Positions 17,883 through 25,685 of a DNA stretch of 64,000 nt are shown in pieces. Location of the stretch: the NCBI GenBank assembly GCA_934086485.1, contig CAKOIF010000007.1, forward strand, positions 1 to 64,000, read 5' to 3'. Below the pieces are notes generated by a model. It was not told the origin of the DNA, did no database searches, and saw only the letters and a program-made list of their open reading frames with translations. The position numbers were made by a program, and so were the translations under genes. Origin of the DNA: an uncultured Bacilli bacterium. Lineage in GTDB: Bacteria; Bacillota_I; Bacilli_A; RF39; UBA660. The first letter of the stretch is position 1. Each line of letters starts with the position of its first letter.

Positions 17883-17928
17883 AAAAAAGAAGCGATACCC
17901 TCTGCACAAGCAGTGGGACCGCTTCCAT
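17883..17928 (-). ncRNA. Hairpin RNA unit 1
   Basis: On the minus strand TTGACA (17959-17964) and TGATAGAAT with its -10 at 17935-17940 (18-bp spacing, extended -10) predict a start near 17928. The transcript would be about 45 nt. The stem GAAGCG/CGCTTC encloses an internal loop and then CCC and CTGC paired with GCAG and GGG around a 4-base loop, and it ends in six U. There is no U tract on the plus-strand side, so the minus strand is the transcribed one. Confidence 0.7.
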
Positions 17929-17968
17929 AAATTCATTCTATCATATGTGTTTGCTGTCTGTCAAATAT

Positions 17969-18014
17969 AAAAAGAAGCGATACCCTCTGCATACAGCAGT
18001 GGGATCGCTTCCAT
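17969..18014 (-). ncRNA. Hairpin RNA unit 2
   Basis: The promoter is TTGACA at 18045-18050 and TAGAAT at 18021-18026 on the minus strand, with 18-bp spacing. The outer stem is an unbroken 8 bp (GAAGCGAT/ATCGCTTC) and the apical loop is one base longer than in units 1 and 3. The transcript ends in a run of U. Confidence 0.7.
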
Positions 18015-18054
18015 AAACTTATTCTATCATATGTGTTTACTGTCTGTCAAATAT

Positions 18055-18099
18055 AAAAAGAAGCGACACCCTCTGCACAAGCAGTGGGATCGCTTCCAT
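18055..18099 (-). ncRNA. Hairpin RNA unit 3
   Basis: The promoter is TTGACA at 18129-18134 and TGGTAAAAT with the -10 at 18106-18111 on the minus strand, spacing 17 bp. The hairpin keeps a GAAGCGA/TCGCTTC outer stem and the CTGC-ACAA-GCAG tip, then a U tract. It is the promoter-proximal and most upstream unit of the array. Confidence 0.7.
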
Positions 18100-18168
18100 A
18101 TAAGCATTTTACCATATCGTTTACTAACTGTCAAATGTAAAAAAATAATAAGAAAGGAGGGATTAAAA

Positions 18169-18432
18169 ATGATTGAAATTAATTTAAATATATCAGGTAC
18201 ACTTGCGGATTTTGAATATGCATCAAAAGTATATTCTGTTACATCAAAAGATGAAGAATATGTTTTAACACTTGCATGCAGTGTTTTAAATAGAGATGAA
18301 AAGTATAAAAAATACTCTGTAGTAAGGGATGAAAATGAAAAACCACTTTATGCTTTAAATAGTGAAACTGGTAAAAAAATATATTTTAAAGATGTTAAAA
18401 TGAACCTGAATTTTACGCGTACAGATTTGTAA
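18169..18432 (+). CDS. Small protein of unknown function beside the RNA array
   Basis: The 87-residue product starts 'MIEINLNISGTLADFEYASK' after an excellent AAAGGAGG site. It is mixed alpha/beta, charged, with no membrane helix or signal peptide, and I recognise no family. It is divergent from hairpin RNA unit 3. It could be a separate housekeeping gene or a partner of the nuclease-like gene at 17306; the second locus at 30.2 kb has no counterpart, which argues against an obligatory partner. Confidence 0.6.
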   Translation: MIEINLNISGTLADFEYASKVYSVTSKDEEYVLTLACSVLNRDEKYKKYSVVRDENEKPLYALNSETGKKIYFKDVKMNLNFTRTDL

Positions 18433-18433
18433 A

Positions 18434-18462
18434 TTGATTTATGTCATATTATGTAGTATAAT
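18434..18462 (+). promoter_or_regulatory. Sigma-A promoter of the 18485 operon
   Basis: TTGATT at 18434-18439 and TATAAT at 18457-18462 are separated by 17 bp, 22 bp before the start codon at 18485. Confidence 0.7.
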
Positions 18463-18484
18463 TAAATTGCATTTGAGGTGAGAA

Positions 18485-18961
18485 ATGAAAAATTTATGGA
18501 AGAATAATAGGGTGGTTTTTGTACTTGTAATAATACTAATTATTTGTTTTATTGCAATATGCAGTGTTGCTCTAACTTTCTTTTATTCAAAAGATACAAA
18601 TGAGTATGGTAATAGGCTTGATGGTATTGAGAAACATCAAATATCTAATGAATTTAAGTCTAGTTACAAAGAAAAATTTTTAGAAAGTGAAAATGTTAAA
18701 AGTGTAGATTTTAATATTAAAGGTAGAATTATTTATGTAGAAATAAAGTTTGATGAAAATATAACTTTAGATAATGCTAAAAAGTTAGTAGAAAACTCTA
18801 TGAGTCTTTTTGATGAAGATACACTTTCATATTATGATGTTCAATTTATAATTCAAAGTGATAATTTTACAATAATGGCATCAAAAAATAGTGCATCTGA
18901 AAATATTTCTTGGAATAATAATACACCGATAAAAGAAGAGGAATCAGATGAAGAAAAATAA
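18485..18961 (+). CDS. Bitopic membrane protein of unknown function
   Basis: This 158-residue protein has a single N-terminal membrane helix (about residues 9-33, 'VVFVLVIILIICFIAICSVA') followed by a charged extracellular domain and an acidic tail ('IKEEESDEEK'). I do not recognise the family. It overlaps the start of the GGDEF-type protein by 14 bases, so the two are co-translated and may work together at the membrane. RBS GAGGTG precedes the ATG. Confidence 0.7.
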   Translation: MKNLWKNNRVVFVLVIILIICFIAICSVALTFFYSKDTNEYGNRLDGIEKHQISNEFKSSYKEKFLESENVKSVDFNIKGRIIYVEIKFDENITLDNAKKLVENSMSLFDEDTLSYYDVQFIIQSDNFTIMASKNSASENISWNNNTPIKEEESDEEK

Positions 18962-20960
18962 AAAAATAGTGCTTATATGCACTTTTATTTGTCTAATAGT
19001 AGTGGGCACTATTTTAGGAATCATTATGTACCTAAGGGCAAATACACTTACTGTAAATGAGAAAAAATGGATTGATGAAAACAGTCAAAAACAAACGCTT
19101 CTTAGTATAAATGTTTTAAATAATTCATCAGTATTTGGTAGTGATGGTACGGGAGTATTTTATAATTTCCTTGATACTTTTGCTGAAAAATATAATTTAA
19201 ATATCAATAAAGTTACATTTAATTATGGTTCAGTAAATAGTGCGGTTTCCTTAAACTTAAAACAATCTTTAACAGAAAATGATGAAGTTTTCTACGAGGA
19301 TCATTATGTTTTAATTGGAAATAATAGTGAAATAATAAGTAATCCGAGTGAAATTTCAAATGGAAATATAGCTATTTTAAATAATGATTTGTCTTATGTT
19401 TCTAAATATTTAACTGGCTATAATTTAACTTATAAAACATATGAAGATATTGATAGTTTATTTACTTCGATGAGTGAAAATAAATATGCTATTGTACCAC
19501 TTCATTTATATTTAAATAATATTTTCAATAATAACAAAGAAATAATTTATCATTTTAGTGATATAAATATCTATTATGTACTTACTACAAATGATGATAT
19601 TTTAAGCTCAATACTAAAAAAATATTATGATACTTGGAAAGAAAATTTCGAAGAAAGTTATGATGAAAATCTATTTAGTTTAATTTCAAGTAAACTTGGA
19701 TTAACTGAATATGAGATAGAACAAATGCGTTCTGTTAGTTATAAATATGGTTATGTAAATAATTCACCATATGAAGTCATTTCTGGCGGTAACTATGGTG
19801 GCATAGTGGCTGTTTATTTACAAAGATTTATGACTTTTTCAGGTACTGATTTTACATTTAAAAAGTATAGTAATTTTGCCAAATTTAATAAGGCTGTTAC
19901 TAATAATGAGATTGATGCTTACTTTGGTTATTATAATTTAAATAGTTTTAATAAAACATCAAGTGGTGTAGATGTTAATTACGTAGTTATAGCTAACATT
20001 AAAAATGATGTGGTTATTAATAGTATTAATGCTTTAGTAGGTAAAGAAGTCTATGTTCAAAATAATTCACTTTTATATTCATATTTAAGCAATATACCAG
20101 GCATTACTATTAAAACATATAAAAATGCTCAAGAACTTACTAAACTTAATAATAAAGATTGTATTATTTTAGTGGATAGTAATATTTATGAATATTATAA
20201 AACACACGGACTTGGAAATTATACTATTAGAACAAGTGGTAGTTTAAAGGAGGTTTATAATTTTAGAATCAAAGATAATGGTGCTTTATATAAACTTCTT
20301 AATAAATATATAACTGTTTTAGATAGTCATAAGATTTTAAATGAGGGTATAAATAACCATAGTGAAACAGTAAAACATGGTGCTATTATATCACTACTTG
20401 CAAAATATTTCATATATTTCTTAATTATTTTTGTTATCGTGGCTTATTTAGTAATTAGAAAAACTAGAAAGATTACAATTGCTAAAAAGATAAAGAAAGA
20501 TGATAAGTTAAGATTTATAGACCAATTAACCTTACTAAAAAACCGAAACTATTTATCAGAAAACATTAATGTATGGAATAATAATACAATTTATCCACAG
20601 ACAATACTTATTGTTGATTTAAATAGACTTCAGGAAATTAATGATACAAAAGGTTATGAAGAGGGAGATAAACAGATTAAGGCCGCTGCGAATATCTTAA
20701 TTAGAACTCAACTTGATAATTCAGATATAATTAGAACAGATGGTAATGAGTTTGTTGTATATTTAGTAGGTTATAATCAAAAACAAATAACAAATTATAT
20801 ACATAAATTAAATAAGGAATTTAAAACTCTTCCTTATGATTATGGCGCAGAATTTGGTTATTCAATGAAAATTGATGAGATTAAAACTATCGAGGATGCT
20901 TTAAATGAGGCAACAAAAGTATTAAAAAAGCAAAAGGAAGTAAATGAAAACAAGGATTAA
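18948..20960 (+). CDS. Membrane sensor with periplasmic-binding-like domains and a degenerate GGDEF domain
   Basis: After an N-terminal membrane helix (residues about 6-30) come two regions resembling family 3 solute-binding domains (about 50-240 and 260-455), a second membrane helix near 480-500 ('YFIYFLIIFVIVAYLVI') and a C-terminal GGDEF-like domain. The domain has 'DQLTLLKNRNYL' and 'ILIVDLNRLQEINDTKGYEEGD', but the signature reads 'RTDGNEF' instead of RxGGDEF. Catalysis is therefore doubtful; it may sense c-di-GMP or signal by protein contact. It lies in an operon with the genes at 18485 and 20944, overlapping the latter. Confidence 0.8.
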   Translation: MKKNKKIVLICTFICLIVVGTILGIIMYLRANTLTVNEKKWIDENSQKQTLLSINVLNNSSVFGSDGTGVFYNFLDTFAEKYNLNINKVTFNYGSVNSAVSLNLKQSLTENDEVFYEDHYVLIGNNSEIISNPSEISNGNIAILNNDLSYVSKYLTGYNLTYKTYEDIDSLFTSMSENKYAIVPLHLYLNNIFNNNKEIIYHFSDINIYYVLTTNDDILSSILKKYYDTWKENFEESYDENLFSLISSKLGLTEYEIEQMRSVSYKYGYVNNSPYEVISGGNYGGIVAVYLQRFMTFSGTDFTFKKYSNFAKFNKAVTNNEIDAYFGYYNLNSFNKTSSGVDVNYVVIANIKNDVVINSINALVGKEVYVQNNSLLYSYLSNIPGITIKTYKNAQELTKLNNKDCIILVDSNIYEYYKTHGLGNYTIRTSGSLKEVYNFRIKDNGALYKLLNKYITVLDSHKILNEGINNHSETVKHGAIISLLAKYFIYFLIIFVIVAYLVIRKTRKITIAKKIKKDDKLRFIDQLTLLKNRNYLSENINVWNNNTIYPQTILIVDLNRLQEINDTKGYEEGDKQIKAAANILIRTQLDNSDIIRTDGNEFVVYLVGYNQKQITNYIHKLNKEFKTLPYDYGAEFGYSMKIDEIKTIEDALNEATKVLKKQKEVNENKD

Positions 20961-21768
20961 AAGGTTTTATAAAAGATTTATTAAGGTCATAAGAAGAAGT
21001 GATATGAAATTACTTCCAGGACAATTAGCATTTTTTATGGTACTTGCGATTGTTCCAACTTTAACACTTCTTACTTATGGTGCTTCAGTTCTTAACCTTT
21101 CAATGGATTTTATTTATAGTTTTTTAGAAAAAGCTTTTTCTAATGATGTTGCAAGATTACTTTTAAGTACAAGTTCTGAAAGTACAGGCTTAAAGCTAAC
21201 AATATTATTACTTACTTGTTACTATTTATCAAGTAATGGTATGGACTCTGTAATTCTTTGTTCAAATACAATTTATAATATAGAAAATAAAGGTTGGTTT
21301 AAACGAAGATTTAAGGCAATTGTTCTTTCAATTATCTTAATATTTCTTTTGATATTTTTATTACTTGTTCCTGTATTTGGTGGTGTAGTGGTAAATTTAA
21401 TTACAAAAGTAAATTTAAATCCAGGTATTACAAGCATAGTTATAAAAGTATTTGAATATTTACGAAGTCCAATTATGATAGTATTATTATTTTTCTTAAT
21501 AAAAATAATTTATACACTAGCTCCGGATAAAAAGATTAAATCACATAATACAAATTATGGAGCACTTTTTACAACAATACTTTGGACAATAGTTACTGAG
21601 ATTTATTCTGGTTATATTCAAAATTATGCATCTTATACATCATTTTATGGCGGACTTGCTAATATCTGTATTTTAATGATTTGGTTTTATTTTCTTGCAT
21701 ATGTTTTCGTTATTGGAATGGCACTTAATTATCAAAGAGAAAATGATAATTACCAAAAACTACCATAA
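20944..21768 (+). CDS. YihY/BrkB-family inner-membrane protein
   Basis: The 274-residue protein has the YihY/BrkB fold: an N-terminal 'LLPGQLAFFMVLAIVPTLTLL' helix, further helices near residues 75-100, 120-150, 175-200, 205-230 and 235-260, and the 'YGGLANICILMIWFYFLAYVFVIGM' end. The family was once thought to include RNase BN, which was wrong; the function is unclear. It overlaps the upstream gene by 17 bases and is followed by a bidirectional terminator. Confidence 0.88.
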   Translation: MKTRIKRFYKRFIKVIRRSDMKLLPGQLAFFMVLAIVPTLTLLTYGASVLNLSMDFIYSFLEKAFSNDVARLLLSTSSESTGLKLTILLLTCYYLSSNGMDSVILCSNTIYNIENKGWFKRRFKAIVLSIILIFLLIFLLLVPVFGGVVVNLITKVNLNPGITSIVIKVFEYLRSPIMIVLLFFLIKIIYTLAPDKKIKSHNTNYGALFTTILWTIVTEIYSGYIQNYASYTSFYGGLANICILMIWFYFLAYVFVIGMALNYQRENDNYQKLP

Positions 21769-21886
21769 TAAACTGGTAGCACTTGTATATAATAATAATA
21801 TGTACACAGGTATTACTTAGTACATTTTAAAAGTTTTAATATCAATATAGCAGATATTAGCTAACGATATTGAAAAGTAATATTCT

Positions 21887-21919
21887 AAAAAAGATGGACG
21901 ATTAATTTCCATCTTTTTT
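21887..21919. terminator. Bidirectional terminator
   Basis: AAAAAAGATGGA and TCCATCTTTTTT pair around a short AT-rich loop between converging genes. Confidence 0.85.
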
Positions 21920-23309
21920 ATATTGTACTTGTTCTTTTATTTTGATTTAGTTTATTAAATAATTCATTTTCTATCTCGGGAGCAATTTCTATAGAAAGTT
22001 CAACGTTTTTCGGAATATCTCTTTTTCCAATTGCCTTATAAGATTTTACATCATTATCACTTTTTTTATTAAACATCCCAAGTATACAATAAATATTATC
22101 TTTAATTTGTTTGAATAATATTCTAGTTTGGTAACCCTTTAATTCATAAACATCCTTTAAATTACTATTATTTTTTAGCATTTTTATACTTCCATTTGGT
22201 AAAGTTCCATATTTAAATCCATTAATAAGGTTAATAATATTTTCATAATATTCTTCGGGTATGTCCTTTAAATCGGAAATAATTTTTGCATTAAGAGGAT
22301 TTACTTTGGAAGTAGAGTATATAAGGATGTTTTCCTCTTTTAGAGGAAGGGGTGCATCCTCAATTACAATTTCTTTATCAAATGTTTTTTCATAATACTC
22401 TCGAATTATTGTATAAATATTAAGTACTTTAAAATAATCTTCGGTTAACATTTTTCTTTCATCATTTGAGCGCGACATACTAGTATCTAAGATAAATGAA
22501 TAATAGGTAAGTAGTTCCTCTTGGAGTATTTCCATTAGTTTTTGGTATAAATAGCTTTTTTCTTTCTCATCATCAAATTCTTTACTATATTCTATAATAA
22601 AAGGAATTATTTCTTCTTTATCTAGTCTATCTATCTGACCCTTTATATAATCAGCACAAGAATCTAAAATATTTTTTCTATTTGGATTAATTTCTTCGAA
22701 AGGAATAACCTCAAAACCCATATTTACAATAGTGGGAATTTTTAAATATAATTCATTTATAAAATTAATTTGTCTTTCATCAAAGGCTTTAATTTTTTGA
22801 CTATAGAAATTAAGTTCATTAAAATATATTGCTAAATCTTTTTCAGATATATGATATTCACTTTTTATAAGAAGTAATATTTGTTTTATATCCTCGGTAA
22901 TTTTTATAGATACAGCAGCTTTTCTTTTCGAAGAAAGTAAAAATATTTTACAAGAATTATAATAGTTTGAATATATAGCAATATTTTCTCTTAAAATGGC
23001 ACTTTTTTGTGAATTTTTTTGCATTTCTTCATATAAAATATTTTTAAAATCATTTATTGATTTAATATCTTTACTATAAAGTCTATTTATAAAAATATTT
23101 ACATAACTGTCATTTTGAAATATTTCTTGGAGTAATAATTCAATTTTAAGTCTATTTTCAAAGATAGTATCATAATCTTCGTTTAAATAACTTAACACCT
23201 CTTTTAAAAGAGTAATACGTACATTTAAACTTTCATTTTCATTCATATCTTTTTTAGAGTTTTCAATATAAAGTTTGATATAATAATTAATTTTATCTAA
23301 CTGGTTCAT
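21918..23309 (-). CDS. Large cytoplasmic helical protein with a RelE/HigB-like C-terminal segment
   Basis: I do not recognise this 463-residue protein as a whole. Most of it is helical and charged with no membrane helices. The region at about residues 350-430 ('YGTLPNGSIKMLKNN', then 'VYELKGYQTRILFKQ' and 'NIYCILGMFNKKS') has the order of secondary-structure elements and the Arg/Lys-rich strands seen in RelE/HigB-type mRNA interferases (a 'YELR..yRI.f....i.ll..F.KK' pattern). It could be a tethered interferase-fold domain or a coincidence of pattern. It stands alone on the minus strand. Confidence 0.6.
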   Translation of the reverse strand: MNQLDKINYYIKLYIENSKKDMNENESLNVRITLLKEVLSYLNEDYDTIFENRLKIELLLQEIFQNDSYVNIFINRLYSKDIKSINDFKNILYEEMQKNSQKSAILRENIAIYSNYYNSCKIFLLSSKRKAAVSIKITEDIKQILLLIKSEYHISEKDLAIYFNELNFYSQKIKAFDERQINFINELYLKIPTIVNMGFEVIPFEEINPNRKNILDSCADYIKGQIDRLDKEEIIPFIIEYSKEFDDEKEKSYLYQKLMEILQEELLTYYSFILDTSMSRSNDERKMLTEDYFKVLNIYTIIREYYEKTFDKEIVIEDAPLPLKEENILIYSTSKVNPLNAKIISDLKDIPEEYYENIINLINGFKYGTLPNGSIKMLKNNSNLKDVYELKGYQTRILFKQIKDNIYCILGMFNKKSDNDVKSYKAIGKRDIPKNVELSIEIAPEIENELFNKLNQNKRTSTI

Positions 23310-23434
23310 AATAATTCTTAATCAATTTAATATATAATTGATTTCCTTTCTATCTATATTAATTATAAAGTACTTTGGAAAAACTTGCAATAAATATGAA
23401 TAAATTACATTTTCATTTAACATAATTATAGTGT

Positions 23435-25225
23435 ATGAAAAATGTTTATGATGAAAATATATGTAGATTATTTAGAAGTGCTGAAGAAGAAAGAAAAAGA
23501 TTAGAGTCAGAATATGTAAGTACTGAACATTTACTTTTGGCAATTTTAAAATATGATAACAAAGTAAGTAAATACCTAAAAAGTTTAAATGTTACTTATG
23601 ATACTTTTTCAGATACCTTAAATAAATATATACCTTCAGAAAAAAATGAAAGTAATGTTAATATTTATACACCTCTTTTAAAAAAGATAATTTCTCAAAC
23701 TGAAAATCCAAGTGAAGAAAGTTTATTTTTTAATATTTTAAATGAAGGTGAAGGTGTAGCAATAAGAATACTTATGAATATGGATATTGATGTTGATAAT
23801 CTTTATAATTATTTTAAAAATGATAACTCTATTAGTAATTTAAAGTGTCTTAAATATGGTGAAGTTTTAAATGAAACAGCTTCATTTAATGAAAAAGTTG
23901 TTGGTAGAGAAAAAGAAATTGATTTAATACTTGAAACATTACTACGAAAGAAAAAATGTAATCCTCTTTTGATTGGAGATGCGGGAGTAGGTAAAAGTGC
24001 TATAGTCGAGGAAATTGCTCGAAGAATAAAACTAAATAAAGTTCCTTTTAAGTTTAAAGATTTTATAATTGTTTCGCTTTCAATGTCCTCCCTTATTGCA
24101 GGTACTAAATACCGTGGTGAGTTTGAAGAAAGACTTAATAATATTTTAGATCAAATAAAGGGTAATGATAATGTGATTTTATTTATTGATGAAATGCATA
24201 CAATGGTTAATGCTGGTGCTGCTGAAGGTGCTATAAGTGCGGGAGATATTTTAAAACCAACTCTTGCAAGAGGAAATATTAAATGTATTGGTGCCACAAC
24301 TAAAGAAGAATATGAAAAATATTTTATTAAAGATAAAGCTTTAGCCAGAAGATTTGAAACAATATTTATTAAAGAACCTACGGAAAATGAAACAATTGAT
24401 ATTTTAAAAAGTATAAAAGAGGAATATACATCTTTTCATAAAGTAAATATTTCTGATGAAGATATTGAACTGCTTGTTCATCTTGCTAATGTTTATTTTC
24501 CAAATAAGAAAAATCCTGATAAAGCAATAGAATTATTAGATAGCACTCTTTCATATGTAAAATATAATTATTCAAATGGTATTATTAAAGAAAAAGAACT
24601 TAAATTAAAAGGTTTACAAACTAAAAAAATATATAATATAGAACTTGGTAATTTTAAAGAGGCTCTTATTAAAAGTAAAGAAGAAAAAACACTTTTAAAA
24701 GATTTAACTCTACTTAAAAGTGGTAAAAATGTAGTGGCCACTAAAGATGATATATTAAATGTATTGGAATTAAAAAATAATATTATAGATAACTCTAAAA
24801 AAGTTAAAAGAATAAATAATTTAAAGAAAGAATATCATAAAAATATAATTGATAAAATAACTAGTAAACTTGAAAATAATAGGGTCAGTGTTTTAACTTT
24901 TGTAGGCGATTATAAAAATCTAATAAATGATTTAGCATCGTCAATTAACTATGATATTTTAAAAGTAAATGCTAATATGGAAAAAGTTTTTGATAAACTT
25001 AAATATAATCCTAGTACAATATTTGTAGTAAATAGTTTAGATAATTATAATTTTAATAATATTGTAAAAAAAGCTAAAGAAAATAATTTAGTGGAATATA
25101 ATAATGAATATGTTTCCTTCAACAGTGCAATTGTTATTTATACTTTAAAAGAAAATAATATTGGTTTTATTAATAATGCTAGTGATGATGTTATCTATTT
25201 TGATAATAACTTTACACTTATTTGA
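23435..25225 (+). CDS. ClpC-like AAA+ protein with a degenerate second ATPase domain
   Basis: The N domain (residues 1-140, double Clp repeat with 'AEEERKRLESEYVSTEHLLLA' style) and the first AAA+ module are typical: Walker A 'GDAGVGKS' at 181-188, Walker B 'VILFIDEMHTMVNAGAAEGA' near 250, and 'LARRFETIFI'. The protein ends at 596 residues, whereas ClpC is about 810. The region after residue 470 keeps remnants of the second module ('VLTFVGDYKNLINDLA') but has lost its Walker A and B motifs and the ClpP-binding loop. It is probably not a working unfoldase for ClpP; a remodelling or regulatory role is possible. The ATG follows a TATAGT-like box by two bases with no RBS, so the mRNA may be leaderless. 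Confidence 0.8.
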   Translation: MKNVYDENICRLFRSAEEERKRLESEYVSTEHLLLAILKYDNKVSKYLKSLNVTYDTFSDTLNKYIPSEKNESNVNIYTPLLKKIISQTENPSEESLFFNILNEGEGVAIRILMNMDIDVDNLYNYFKNDNSISNLKCLKYGEVLNETASFNEKVVGREKEIDLILETLLRKKKCNPLLIGDAGVGKSAIVEEIARRIKLNKVPFKFKDFIIVSLSMSSLIAGTKYRGEFEERLNNILDQIKGNDNVILFIDEMHTMVNAGAAEGAISAGDILKPTLARGNIKCIGATTKEEYEKYFIKDKALARRFETIFIKEPTENETIDILKSIKEEYTSFHKVNISDEDIELLVHLANVYFPNKKNPDKAIELLDSTLSYVKYNYSNGIIKEKELKLKGLQTKKIYNIELGNFKEALIKSKEEKTLLKDLTLLKSGKNVVATKDDILNVLELKNNIIDNSKKVKRINNLKKEYHKNIIDKITSKLENNRVSVLTFVGDYKNLINDLASSINYDILKVNANMEKVFDKLKYNPSTIFVVNSLDNYNFNNIVKKAKENNLVEYNNEYVSFNSAIVIYTLKENNIGFINNASDDVIYFDNNFTLI

Positions 25226-25250
25226 CACAAAAGTTAAAATATGCTATAAT
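25222..25250 (+). promoter_or_regulatory. Consensus sigma-A promoter
   Basis: TTGACA at 25222-25227 and TATAAT at 25245-25250 are separated by 17 bp, a perfect match to consensus, just upstream of the gene at 25274. Confidence 0.85.
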
Positions 25251-25273
25251 TACCATAGTTAAGGGGGACTATT

Positions 25274-25573
25274 ATGAATAATAAAGAATATTCATTACAT
25301 ATGGTTAAAATAGTTGTTAAAGCATGTAAAACTCTTGAACATATGCAAATTTATGTACTTGAATATAGAATAAGTCAAGTAAGTTTTATGGAATACTCTA
25401 GTTTATTAAAGATTCTTTATAATGAACATTTTATCGAAGATGATGATATTTTATCATATGCAAATAGTTTATTAAATGCAAATGTAATTGTAAAACAAGA
25501 GGATATTTATAATCAAACTATGGAAGAACTTAGTGAAATTGTTTCAAGTATAAAGAGTAACTTAGGAAGATAA
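25274..25573 (+). CDS. Small helical protein of unknown function
   Basis: The 99-residue product is helical with no membrane segment and no family I recognise. It sits behind one of the strongest promoters in the window, with AAGGGGG as ribosome-binding site, and has its own terminator, so it is a monocistronic, highly transcribed gene. The pattern 'MVKIVVKACKTLEHMQIYVLE' suggests a helical bundle. Confidence 0.7.
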   Translation: MNNKEYSLHMVKIVVKACKTLEHMQIYVLEYRISQVSFMEYSSLLKILYNEHFIEDDDILSYANSLLNANVIVKQEDIYNQTMEELSEIVSSIKSNLGR

Positions 25574-25592
25574 AAATTCCTAAGTTTTTTTT
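25561..25592 (+). terminator. Intrinsic terminator
   Basis: CTTAGGAA and TTCCTAAG form an 8-bp stem, followed by eight T. The stem contains the last codons of the gene. Confidence 0.9.
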
Positions 25593-25685
25593 GTGAAATG
25601 GTAAAAGATAAATGTATTAATTTATTAACAAAATTTTATTCGAGTTTATATTTTTAATTAATTAGAAGTGTGGTATACTAATGAT

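Larger units (their letters stand above)
17883..18134 (-). repeat. Three tandem 85-bp repeats, each a complete promoter-hairpin-terminator unit
   Basis: Hairpins at 17889-17925, 17974-18011 and 18060-18096 repeat with periods of 85 and 86 bp. Between them lie TGTCAA and ATTCTA/ATTTTA, which on the minus strand are TTGACA and TAGAAT/TAAAAT at 17-18-bp spacing. The repeats have drifted at loop and stem positions while keeping both the fold and the promoter. Confidence 0.8.

Noticed and set aside
17883..18134. Three regularly spaced similar repeats considered as a CRISPR array
   Set aside because: The repeats are long hairpins with 85-bp period, the intervening sequence is itself conserved and holds promoters, and there are no cas genes.
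17883..18134. Repeats considered as a type III (ToxIN-like) antitoxin array
   Set aside because: Type III repeats are transcribed as one precursor upstream of the toxin on the same strand. Here each unit has its own promoter and terminator, on the opposite strand and downstream.
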